DNA of 38,178 nt from an uncultured Clostridia bacterium (lineage in GTDB: Bacteria > Bacillota > Clostridia > TANB77 > CAG-508), in assembly GCA_944388745.1 (NCBI GenBank), contig CALXJZ010000008.1:1-38178 (forward strand). Reading direction: 5' to 3'. The notes below the pieces were generated by a model. That model saw only the letters and a program-made list of their open reading frames with translations. It ran no database searches and was not told the DNA's origin. The position numbers were made by a program, and so were the translations under genes. This document shows positions 8,611-16,473 of this stretch, piece after piece (the first letter of the stretch is position 1; the number at the start of each line of letters is the position of its first letter).

Positions 8611-10023
8611 ATGGATGTAAAAAGAAAAATAAGAATAGAAGATTTCTTGTGTCTATTAATAATTGTTTGTCCAATTTTAGACATAATAAGTTTTGTGTTT
8701 AGAAACATATTTGATACAAGTATTTCACCATCAACTTTTGTAAGACCAATAATTCCAATTGGTGTGATGATATATTTATTTTTTAAAAAAGATAAAAAAT
8801 TTAAAATATATACAATAGGTGTAGGAATTATATATTTAGTATATGGCTTGATACATTTATATATGTTTGAAAAATTAAAGACAGGAAGTAGTTATAGCAA
8901 TGTAATACATGAAGCACAATATATAGTGAATTATTCTTTTATGATTTTGAATTTATTTGTGTTTATATATGTTTTTAAGGATAGAGATACAAATAAGTTG
9001 AAAAATAGTGTAATTATTTCTATGTACATATATATAATTTCAATATTTATATCTATATTGACAAATACATCATCAAGTACATATATAGAAGGAATTGGGG
9101 AAAAAGGTTGGTTTGAATCAGGTAATAGTATAGGAACAATATTAATATTATCATTATTTATATATATGCCATTATTAAGAAACAAAGAGTATAAAAAAAT
9201 TATAATACCACTCATAATTTTGTTAGGAATATTTTTAACAATGTTTTTAGGGACAAGAGTTGGATTATATGGATTTATTTTAGTTTTAATTGTATATATG
9301 ATTGTAGAGATAATATATAAGTTAATTGCAAAAGCTAAAATAAATAAAAAAGTAATTGCAATATGTATTTTCGGGATTTGTGCAGTAATACTTGTGATTA
9401 TAACAATCGGTTCTACAACTCTTCAAAGGAGAAAACATTTAGAAAGTATTGAGGGAAATATAATAGATAAAAATATAAATGCGGAAGCACATGTAACAGG
9501 AAGTATATTAGAAATAAGAAATAAAATAATTGATAGAACATTAGAAGATGGATACATGAGTGATGCAGAAAAGAAAAGTATATTAGAATTATATGACATA
9601 TGTAATGAAAAAGAAATAACAAATAATGACCAAAGAACTCAACAATTTATATATAATGCAATGTTAGTGAAAAATCAAAAAGACCCATTAGCAATTCTTT
9701 TTGGTAATGGATACTTAAACAATTTTAGAGAATTGGTAATGGAAATGGAAATACCAGCATTTTTATTTAATTTTGGATTAATAGGATTCACTTTATATTT
9801 TGTACCATTTTTATTAATTTTTGCTTATGGCTTGTATATAGGAATAAAGAATATAAAGAAAATAGACAAAGAATATATGATGTTATTTTTAGGGACAGGA
9901 TTTGTATTTGCAATATCATTTTTTGCAGGATATACATTTTTCAATTCATCATCAATGATTATAATAGTAGCAATAAATGCATTATTAGTGAATAAAATAA
10001 TCAACTTGAAAAAGGAGTTATAA
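8611..10023 (+). CDS. O-antigen polymerase/ligase-like membrane protein
   Basis: A 470-aa polytopic membrane protein with about ten to twelve hydrophobic segments. It resembles the Wzy/WaaL (O-antigen ligase) superfamily: hydrophobic N-terminal half, the arginine motif GTRVGLYGF near residue 214, then one large hydrophilic loop (about 270-375) ending with LFGNGYLNNF, and further membrane spans to the end. Family members join or polymerise lipid-linked glycans on the outer face of the membrane. Very low overall similarity between family members makes the exact role (polymerase or ligase) uncertain. The next gene starts right after its stop (ATG at 10024), so the two are translationally close. 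Confidence 0.75.
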   Translation: MDVKRKIRIEDFLCLLIIVCPILDIISFVFRNIFDTSISPSTFVRPIIPIGVMIYLFFKKDKKFKIYTIGVGIIYLVYGLIHLYMFEKLKTGSSYSNVIHEAQYIVNYSFMILNLFVFIYVFKDRDTNKLKNSVIISMYIYIISIFISILTNTSSSTYIEGIGEKGWFESGNSIGTILILSLFIYMPLLRNKEYKKIIIPLIILLGIFLTMFLGTRVGLYGFILVLIVYMIVEIIYKLIAKAKINKKVIAICIFGICAVILVIITIGSTTLQRRKHLESIEGNIIDKNINAEAHVTGSILEIRNKIIDRTLEDGYMSDAEKKSILELYDICNEKEITNNDQRTQQFIYNAMLVKNQKDPLAILFGNGYLNNFRELVMEMEIPAFLFNFGLIGFTLYFVPFLLIFAYGLYIGIKNIKKIDKEYMMLFLGTGFVFAISFFAGYTFFNSSSMIIIVAINALLVNKIINLKKEL

Positions 10024-11119
10024 ATGAAAAAAATTATATTTGGAATTACAAGTTTAACTATTCGGTGGAGCTGAAAGAGTATTAGTTGATATAGTAAACA
10101 AATTAAGTGATAGTTATGATATAACTATATTTACGATATATTCAAATGGCGAACTTGAAAAAGAGCTATCATCAAAAGTAAAATTAAAAACATTGTGTGA
10201 TAAATCATATCTACAATTAAATAAGTTTCAAAGAAAAATTAGTATGCCATTAAAAGTTTTATTGTTTAAAAACAATATAGCTAAAAAACAATTAGAAGGC
10301 AAATATGATGTAGAAATAGCTTTTTTAGAAGGACCTATTACTAGGATTTTTAGTTATAAAAATAAAAATGTTAAAAAAATTGCATGGATACATAATGATA
10401 TATCACAGGTTTTTGGAAAAGGAATTAAATCTAAGTTAAAAAGGATTTTAGATAATAAAATATATTCTAAATATGATAAATTGATTTTTGTTAGTAAAGA
10501 CAATATGCAGAAATTTAATGAAATATATCCAGATATAAATGTAGATAAACAAGTAATATATAATTATATTGATAAAGAAAAAGTTTTAAGAAAAGCAGAG
10601 AATGGACAAGATATAGAATTTGATGAAAATGTGATAAATTTTGTAACAGTCACAAGATTAGTTGAACAAAAAGCAATAGATAGATTAATTAAGGTACATA
10701 AAAAATTGATAGATAATGGATATTATCATAAAATCTATGTTATAGGTGATGGACCGGAAAGAGAAAAACTAGAAAATTTAGTAAAAGCAAATGATATTGA
10801 TGAAACATTTTTGTTATTAGGTAAAAAAGAAAATCCATATCCATATATAAAAAATGCAACATATTTTTGCTTATTATCAAAGTTTGAAGGATATGGTATG
10901 GTTATAGAAGAAGCTAAAATTTTAAATAAACCAATAATTATAACTGATACTGCTGCAAGAGAGGCTTTAGTAAATTACAAAAATTCGAAGATATTAAATA
11001 ATACAGAAGAAGGAATATATAATGGATTGAAAAAGGCAATAGAAACTAAGCTACAAGAAAGTGAAACAGAAGTATATGATAATGAAAATATTATAGAAGA
11101 GTTAAAAAGTATATTATAA
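10024..11119 (+). CDS. GT4-family glycosyltransferase with +1 frameshift at an in-frame CGG
   Basis: A GT4 glycosyltransferase that is full length only if one base is skipped. From the ATG at 10024 the frame reads MKKIIFGITSLTI, then CGG (10063-10065, codon 14), and stops at TGA 10072. Shifting +1 at that codon gives GGT GGA GCT GAA, i.e. I-G-G-A-E-R-V-L, the conserved GG-x-E loop of GT4 enzymes (compare LGGIEKAL in the gene at 5310). The frame then runs open to 11119. The restored product is 364 aa and carries the E-x7-E motif in FEGYGMVIEEA and the VIGDGPERE loop. No homopolymer surrounds the site. It is a pseudogene, a sequencing error or a recoded gene; see the CGG finding. Confidence 0.88.
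10063..10065 (+). other. Frameshift site 1: AUU-CGG-U
   Basis: In-frame CGG directly before a conserved glycine pair. Frame 0 meets TGA two codons later; frame +1 continues for 350 codons. Confidence 0.85.
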
Positions 11120-11150
11120 TTTTAGCCTTAGAGAAGGAATGAGAATAAAG

Positions 11151-12047
11151 ATGAGTAAAAATGTAAAAATATCTATTTTGACGCCAACATATAATAGGGC
11201 CAAACTTTTAAAAAATCTATATAATTCAATATTAAAAAATACAAGGTTTGGACTAGATATAGAATGGCTAATTATGGATGATGGTTCGACAGATGAAACA
11301 AAGGAAGTAGTGCAGAATTTTAAAAAAGATTTCGAAATTAAATATTTTTATCAAGAAAATCAAGGAAAAATGGTTGCAATCAATAAATTAGTGGAACAAG
11401 CAACTGGTGATTATATTATAGATTGTGATTCAGATGACTATTTTACTGAAAATGCCTTTGAAATAATGAAAGAAGCAATAGAAAAAAATCAAAATGAAAA
11501 AGATATTTATGGTTTATGTTTTTTGAAATTTGACCAAAATGGAAATAATATGGGAGATAATTTCAAAAACAAAAAAACTACCATGTTTGATTTATATTTC
11601 AAAGAAGGAGAAACTGGAGAAAAGGCTATTTTATTTAAAAGAGAAATTAGAAAAAAATATAAACATGAACTTGAACATGGAGAGAAATTTGTGACAGAGG
11701 CAAGAATGTATCATAAGATGGATGAAAAATATAAATTGATTTGTATTAGTGAACCAATTATGATATGTGAATATCAAGATAAAGGTTATACAAAAAATAT
11801 AATAAAACAATTCAAAGAGAATCCTTTTGGATATTATAATTATTTTCTAGAAATTTTAAAAAAAGATATGAAAGGTGTAATTTTTAGAAAAAGATTATAT
11901 GCTATTAAACATTTTATATTATTTAGCTATTTGACTGGAAATAAGGTAAATATGAAATGTATAAAAAACTTTGAAAATAAGTTTTTGGTTATATTGTTAT
12001 ATTTTCCAGGAATTTTAAAATCAAAGAGATTTTTAAAGAAAAAGTGA
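11151..12047 (+). CDS. GT2-family glycosyltransferase
   Basis: A family 2 glycosyltransferase of 298 aa. It shows ISILTPTYNRAKLLKNLYNSI, the DDGSTDETKEVV nucleotide loop and CDSDDYF as the metal site. The EHGEKFVTEARMYHKM stretch near residue 180 resembles the catalytic region of capsule GT2s. Two starts are possible: ATG 11139 sits immediately after AGAAGGA, too close for an RBS, so ATG 11151 (12 bases away) is chosen. The C-terminus is hydrophobic and basic. It ends the first GT block; a new promoter follows at 12092. Confidence 0.85.
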   Translation: MSKNVKISILTPTYNRAKLLKNLYNSILKNTRFGLDIEWLIMDDGSTDETKEVVQNFKKDFEIKYFYQENQGKMVAINKLVEQATGDYIIDCDSDDYFTENAFEIMKEAIEKNQNEKDIYGLCFLKFDQNGNNMGDNFKNKKTTMFDLYFKEGETGEKAILFKREIRKKYKHELEHGEKFVTEARMYHKMDEKYKLICISEPIMICEYQDKGYTKNIIKQFKENPFGYYNYFLEILKKDMKGVIFRKRLYAIKHFILFSYLTGNKVNMKCIKNFENKFLVILLYFPGILKSKRFLKKK

Positions 12048-12091
12048 TAAAATCATTTGAATTTATAAGATTAAATTGCCTAATAATATAT

Positions 12092-12120
12092 TTGACTTAA
12101 CTTTAAATATAGTGTATTAT
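12092..12120 (+). promoter_or_regulatory. Predicted sigma-A promoter of the ABC exporter genes
   Basis: TTGACT (12092-12097), a 17-base spacer and TATTAT (12115-12120), near-consensus boxes in the gap between the GT2 gene and the ABC ATPase. It suggests the exporter and downstream genes can be expressed separately from the upstream block. Confidence 0.7.
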
Positions 12121-12151
12121 ATAGAATATTAAAAAAGAAAGGTGTTACATT

Positions 12152-12895
12152 ATGCAAGAAAATCAAGAAGAAGATAGAATAATAGTAGAACATGTGTACA
12201 AATCTTTTAATATATACATGGATAAAGCAAATAGTTTAAAAGAAAAACTTTTATTCTGGAATAGAAATAAAAAAGAAAAAAGAGAAGTTTTAAAAGATAT
12301 AAATTTAACAATAAAAAATGGTGAAGCAGTTGGATTGATTGGGGTAAATGGAAGCGGAAAATCAACACTATTGAAATTGATGACAAAAATAATATATCCT
12401 AATCAAGGAAAAATAACAACTAATGGAAAACTAACATCATTATTGGAACTTGGAGCTGGTTTCCATCCTGATTTTTCTGGTAGAGAAAATATTTATTTTA
12501 ATGCTTCAATATTTGGACTTACAAGAAAGAAAATTGATGAAAGAATTGATAAAATTATAGAATTTTCAGAATTGGGTTCTTATATAGATAATCCTGTTAG
12601 GACATATTCATCAGGTATGTATATGAGACTTGCATTTGCAGTTGCTATAAATGTTGATGCTGATATTTTATTAGTAGATGAAGTTTTGGCAGTAGGTGAC
12701 CAACATTTTCAAGATAAATGTATTGCAAAAATGAAAGAGTTAAAAGAAGAAGGAAAGACTATGGTTTTTGTAACTCATAGTTTGTCAACTGTTAAAGATT
12801 TTTGTAATAGAGCTATATGGTTAAGTAATGGTGAAATAAAGATGGATGGAGAGCCTGATACTGTTATTGATAGATATTTAGAAGAGATTAAATAG
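12152..12895 (+). CDS. Polysaccharide/teichoic acid ABC exporter, ATPase subunit (Wzt/TagH-like)
   Basis: The ATP-binding half of an ABC-2 glycan exporter. Visible motifs are Walker A GVNGSGKST (residues 64-72), the LLELGAGFHPDFSGREN segment typical of Wzt/TagH ATPases, signature YSSGM (152-156), Walker B ILLVDE (172-177) and the H-loop His209. At 247 aa it holds only the nucleotide-binding domain. It lacks the C-terminal carbohydrate-binding domain of long Wzt proteins, so export is probably not gated by recognition of a capped chain end. It pairs with the permease at 13061, separated only by a palindromic element. Start ATG with GAAAGGTG upstream. Confidence 0.93.
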   Translation: MQENQEEDRIIVEHVYKSFNIYMDKANSLKEKLLFWNRNKKEKREVLKDINLTIKNGEAVGLIGVNGSGKSTLLKLMTKIIYPNQGKITTNGKLTSLLELGAGFHPDFSGRENIYFNASIFGLTRKKIDERIDKIIEFSELGSYIDNPVRTYSSGMYMRLAFAVAINVDADILLVDEVLAVGDQHFQDKCIAKMKELKEEGKTMVFVTHSLSTVKDFCNRAIWLSNGEIKMDGEPDTVIDRYLEEIK

Positions 12896-12901
12896 GAAGG
12901 T

Positions 12902-13025
12902 GGTTGCAAAATAATTACAATTTTGGCGTTGTCAAACTTCATTTGAAATTTAATCAACGTACAAAAAGTACGCCTCATAAATTTCAAACTTGTTTTCCTA
13001 GCCAAAATTTAATTCTTTTACAACC
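12902..13025. repeat. Nested palindromic element, family A/B, copy A
   Basis: A 124-base element filling most of the gap between the exporter ATPase and permease genes. Terminal inverted repeats of about 25 bp (12902-12927 with 13001-13025; a few mismatches and one indel) enclose a perfect 10-bp inner repeat (12942-12951 with 12979-12988) and a central CGTAC-AAAAA-GTACG hairpin (12958-12972). The terminal arms match those of copy B at 32536-32655. No coding capacity. Confidence 0.85.
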
Positions 13026-13060
13026 AAGAGATGTATACAACTTGAGGAAGGAATGAAATT

Positions 13061-13834
13061 ATGAATATTGTAAAAGATTTATATAGTTATAGAGAATTAT
13101 TAAAAACAAACATAAAAAAAGATGTAGGTGGAAAATATAAAAACTCATTTTTAGGTGTAATATGGTCTTTTATTAGCCCACTTTTACAAATAGCGGTATA
13201 TGCTTTAGTATTCCAGGTAATACTAAAAAGTGATATTGAAAACTATACCGTTTATTTGTGTTGTGGATTAATACCATGGCAATATTTTTCATCAGTAGTA
13301 TTAAGGGGAGCAGCTTCAATAATAGACAATGGAAGTATTATAAAAAAGGTTTATTTCCCAAGAGAAATTTTGCCGATTTCAGTTGTTACAAGTGAAGGTG
13401 TTAATTTCTTAATATCAACAGTAATTATATTAGGATTTGTTATATTTGGTGGTATAGGATTATCAATTAATATTTTATGGTATTTTGTAATTCTTGCAAT
13501 ACAATATATAGTTTCAATAGGAGTTGCATTTATTGTATCTAGTTTGAGTGTTTATTTTAGAGATTTATTACATCTATTAGGAATAATTATTCAATTACTA
13601 TTTTATGCAACACCAATCGTATATGCAAGCAGTGCAGTGCCAGCAGAATTGCAATGGCTTATAAAAATAAATCCTATGGCATATTTGATAGAAGGATATA
13701 GAAATATATTTTATAACAAAATGCCACCAGATACTCATAGCTTGTTGATAGCACTTGCAATGGGAATTGGTTTATGTATTGTAGGATATTTTGTATTTAA
13801 AAAATTAGAAAAAAGATTTGCAGAGGAATTTTAG
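13061..13834 (+). CDS. Polysaccharide/teichoic acid ABC exporter, permease (Wzm/TagG-like)
   Basis: The ABC-2 membrane subunit, 257 aa, with about six hydrophobic segments. It has the family's N-terminal pattern RELLKTNIKKDVGGKYKNSFLGVIWSFISPLL and the conserved INPMAYLIEGYRNIFY near residue 205. Together with the ATPase at 12152 it should move a lipid-linked glycan across the cytoplasmic membrane. A GAGGAAGGA RBS precedes the ATG. A further conserved trait is WYFVILAIQYIVSIGVAF. Four bases after the stop, the coiled-coil gene begins, so the two are translationally coupled. Confidence 0.93.
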   Translation: MNIVKDLYSYRELLKTNIKKDVGGKYKNSFLGVIWSFISPLLQIAVYALVFQVILKSDIENYTVYLCCGLIPWQYFSSVVLRGAASIIDNGSIIKKVYFPREILPISVVTSEGVNFLISTVIILGFVIFGGIGLSINILWYFVILAIQYIVSIGVAFIVSSLSVYFRDLLHLLGIIIQLLFYATPIVYASSAVPAELQWLIKINPMAYLIEGYRNIFYNKMPPDTHSLLIALAMGIGLCIVGYFVFKKLEKRFAEEF

Positions 13835-13837
13835 AAT

Positions 13838-14074
13838 ATGGATAATAATGAAATTTTGTTAAAAACCTTAGAAAAAGAAAATAAGTTAATATCAGAAAAT
13901 TATGATAAATTAATGGGAGAACTGAAAAAGTCACAACAGGAAACTCTTACACAAAAAGAGATAACAAATAATGTTATTTCAGAAAGAGATGAGTTGCAAA
14001 AAAAGTTAGATTCTATTATATATTCAAGAAGTTATAAAGCAATGCAAAAAATAAAGAAAATATTAGGGAGATAG
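13838..14074 (+). CDS. Small coiled-coil protein
   Basis: A 78-aa, charged, all-helical protein of unknown function. Residues 5-60 are rich in Glu, Lys and Leu with heptad-like spacing (KTLEKENKLISENYDKL, SERDELQKKLDSI). It ends with the segment SRSYKAMQKIKKILGR, which resembles the tail often seen at the ends of glycosyltransferases and tether proteins in polysaccharide loci. It is squeezed between the exporter permease and a GT4 gene with 3-base gaps, so it is almost surely translated. A role as an adaptor or length-control helix for the exporter is inference only. Confidence 0.75.
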   Translation: MDNNEILLKTLEKENKLISENYDKLMGELKKSQQETLTQKEITNNVISERDELQKKLDSIIYSRSYKAMQKIKKILGR

Positions 14075-14077
14075 TTT

Positions 14078-15100
14078 ATGGAAAAAAAGAAAATTGCCCT
14101 TATAATAGATACTGAAAATTGGGCTTTTGATAATATTGCTAAACAAATAAAGAAAAATCTTGTAGAATATGATATAGATATAATTCCTGGAAGAATATTT
14201 GAAGGAAATATATTGAGACTATTTTTGTTTTGCAGTGATTATGATTTAGTCCATTTTTTGTGGAGAGGATATTTAAGCCTGATAGATAGAAAAGAAATGC
14301 AAGAATATACAGAAAATTATTTAAAAATATCCTTTGAAGAATTTAAGAAGAAATATGTTTATAGCAAAAAAATAACTTTTGGAGTTTGTGACCATTTATA
14401 TTTAAGAGGAGAAGAAAAATGGAGAACAGATGAAGTATTCAAATTTTCAAATTCATATTTTGTGACTTCTCAAAAATTGTATGATATATATAGTAAATTT
14501 GATAATAAGCCTAAAATGATAATACATGACGGAGTAGATTTATCAAGTTATAAACCCGAAAATTTAGAAAGATTTGATATTCCAGACAGAAAAATAGTTT
14601 TTGGTTGGGTAGGAAATAGCAAGTTTAAAGATTCTGATGGTGATGATGATATGAAAGGTGTAGAAGGAATAATAAAACCTGCAATATCTGAATTACAACA
14701 AGAAGGATATAATGTTGAATTGAAACTAGCAGATAGAAATTTAGGAATGATAGCACAAGAAGATATGCCAGATTTTTATAATTCCATAGATGTATATATA
14801 TGTGCATCAAAAGAAGAAGGAACACCACTTACAATACAAGAATCTATGGCAATGGGAATACCAATAATATCAACAGATGTTGGAATAGCATCAGAAGTAT
14901 TTGGTGAAAAACAGAAAAAATATATAATGAAAGAAAGAAGCAAGGAAGAACTAAAGAATAAAATAAAAGAATTATTAGAAAATAAAGAACAAATGAAAGA
15001 ATTATCAAAAGAAAACTTAGAACAAGTAAAAACAGAAGATTGGAAAAATATTTGCAAAAAGTATAAAGAATTTTTCGAAGATGAATTGGTAAAAAAATAA
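14078..15100 (+). CDS. GT4-family glycosyltransferase
   Basis: A 340-aa GT-B glycosyltransferase. The N-terminal half (MEKKKIALIIDTENWAFDNIA, then DYDLVHFLWRGYL) is atypical, while the C-terminal half is clearly GT4: VFGWVGNSKF, IDVYICASKEEGTPLTIQES with the E-x7-E pair, and MAMGIPIISTDVGIASEVFG. An acidic loop DSDGDDDMKG lies near residue 190. RBS GGGAG lies close upstream of the ATG. Its stop codon TAA lies inside a solo copy of the palindromic-element arm (15094-15118). Confidence 0.88.
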   Translation: MEKKKIALIIDTENWAFDNIAKQIKKNLVEYDIDIIPGRIFEGNILRLFLFCSDYDLVHFLWRGYLSLIDRKEMQEYTENYLKISFEEFKKKYVYSKKITFGVCDHLYLRGEEKWRTDEVFKFSNSYFVTSQKLYDIYSKFDNKPKMIIHDGVDLSSYKPENLERFDIPDRKIVFGWVGNSKFKDSDGDDDMKGVEGIIKPAISELQQEGYNVELKLADRNLGMIAQEDMPDFYNSIDVYICASKEEGTPLTIQESMAMGIPIISTDVGIASEVFGEKQKKYIMKERSKEELKNKIKELLENKEQMKELSKENLEQVKTEDWKNICKKYKEFFEDELVKK

Positions 15101-15118
15101 TTACAATTTAGGCAAGGA
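15094..15118 (+). repeat. Solo arm of the family A/B palindromic element
   Basis: The stretch AAAATAATTACAATTTAGGC followed by AAGGA closely matches the left arms of copies A and B (AAAATAATTACAATTTT). No partner arm is seen downstream. It supplies both the stop codon of the upstream GT4 gene (TAA 15098-15100) and the GCAAGGA that acts as RBS for the next gene. Confidence 0.6.
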
Positions 15119-15129
15119 ATATTAGAAAA

Positions 15130-16440
15130 ATGAAAGAAGATAATTATTTCTGGAAATATAAATATGAACCAGGTAAAGAACTAAATGAAAAAAGTAAAGA
15201 TATAAAAAATGTAAAACCTTTAGTTTCCATCATAACATCATATTATAATTCAAACGAGTATATGTGGCAAACAATAAATTGTGTATTAAATCAAACATTT
15301 CAATCTTGGGAATGGATAATAGTTGATGATGGAAGCACTGATAAAGAAGCAATACAATATCTAGAAAATGTAGAAAAAATTGATGAAAGAATAAAAATAT
15401 ATCATAAAGAAAATGGTGGTTTAGCATTAGGAAGAGATTATGCAATAAAATATTCAACTACAAAATATATATTGCCATTAGATGCAGATGATTTAATAGA
15501 ACCAACATATATTGAAATTTTGTATTGGGCATTAGAAACAAATAAAAAGGCAAGTTGGGCATTTACAAATTCAGTAGGATTTGGCAAATATATATACTTA
15601 TCTGATGTAAAATTTGATAGTGAAAAAATGAAAACAGATAACCATATAACTGCAACAGCTTTAATAAGAAAAGAAAAAATATTAGAGCTTGAAGGATATG
15701 GAAAAGCTAAAAGATATATGAATGAAGATTGGTATTTGTGGCTTAGAATGTTGGCAGACAATAAATTTCCAGTACAAGTTGGATATTATGGCTTTTGGTA
15801 TAGAAGAAGAAATGAAAGTTTATTGTCAGAAATAAATGATGAAAAGAAAAAAGAATATGAACTTAAAATGAAAGACATCAAAGAAATAGCAGAAAAGATT
15901 GACAACAAAGTAGATGCAATAATTTATCCAAAGGAAGAAATTAATAGTAACAAAATAAAAAATAATGAAGAAATCAATATAAATAATATAGAAAATATAG
16001 AAATATTAGAAAAAACTAAAGATGGATATTTATACATTTTGCCATATTTAGGAACAGATAAAAAAATGTATAAAAAAATAAAAAAACAAGCAGAGCAAGG
16101 TAAAATATATATAATTACTACTCAGAAAAATGTACATTCAGAATATTTATATAGACAAAAATATGAACAGTTTTCAACAGTCTATGATTTAACTACTTTT
16201 TTAGATGAAGAAAATTGGATAGGTTTTATAAAATATGTATTAAAAACTAGAAATATTAAAAAAATATTTTTATCTAATACGGTGTACAATGAAGAACTAA
16301 AGAAAAAATTTGAGGTTATTCAAATTGAGGACTGCAAGAATAGCGAATTGATTTATAAATGTAATATTTTAAAATATAAATTTATGAATTGCTTTGTTAT
16401 TAGAGCGATAAGAAAAATAGGAAGAACTTTAAAAGGTTGA
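15130..16440 (+). CDS. GT2-family glycosyltransferase with C-terminal extension
   Basis: A 436-aa protein. Residues about 30-250 form a GT2 domain: SIITSYYNSNEYMWQTINCVL, VDDGSTDKEAIQ and LPLDADDLIEP, with YMNEDWYLWLRM as the catalytic-region motif. From about residue 265 comes an Asn/Ile/Glu-rich linker and then a domain of about 150 aa (YLYILPYLGTDKKMYKKIKK onward), which resembles the N-terminal half of a GT-B enzyme but has no clear donor site. A second, degenerate glycosyltransferase half is possible. Start ATG follows the element-derived RBS. Confidence 0.85.
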   Translation: MKEDNYFWKYKYEPGKELNEKSKDIKNVKPLVSIITSYYNSNEYMWQTINCVLNQTFQSWEWIIVDDGSTDKEAIQYLENVEKIDERIKIYHKENGGLALGRDYAIKYSTTKYILPLDADDLIEPTYIEILYWALETNKKASWAFTNSVGFGKYIYLSDVKFDSEKMKTDNHITATALIRKEKILELEGYGKAKRYMNEDWYLWLRMLADNKFPVQVGYYGFWYRRRNESLLSEINDEKKKEYELKMKDIKEIAEKIDNKVDAIIYPKEEINSNKIKNNEEININNIENIEILEKTKDGYLYILPYLGTDKKMYKKIKKQAEQGKIYIITTQKNVHSEYLYRQKYEQFSTVYDLTTFLDEENWIGFIKYVLKTRNIKKIFLSNTVYNEELKKKFEVIQIEDCKNSELIYKCNILKYKFMNCFVIRAIRKIGRTLKG

Positions 16441-16473
16441 AATTGATAATTGTAGAAAGGATTGAAATAAGAA

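Noticed and set aside
11100..11136. Possible further solo arm of family A/B (ATAATTTTAGCCTTAG)
   Set aside because: Similarity to the arms is short and gapped, within chance for AT-rich sequence.
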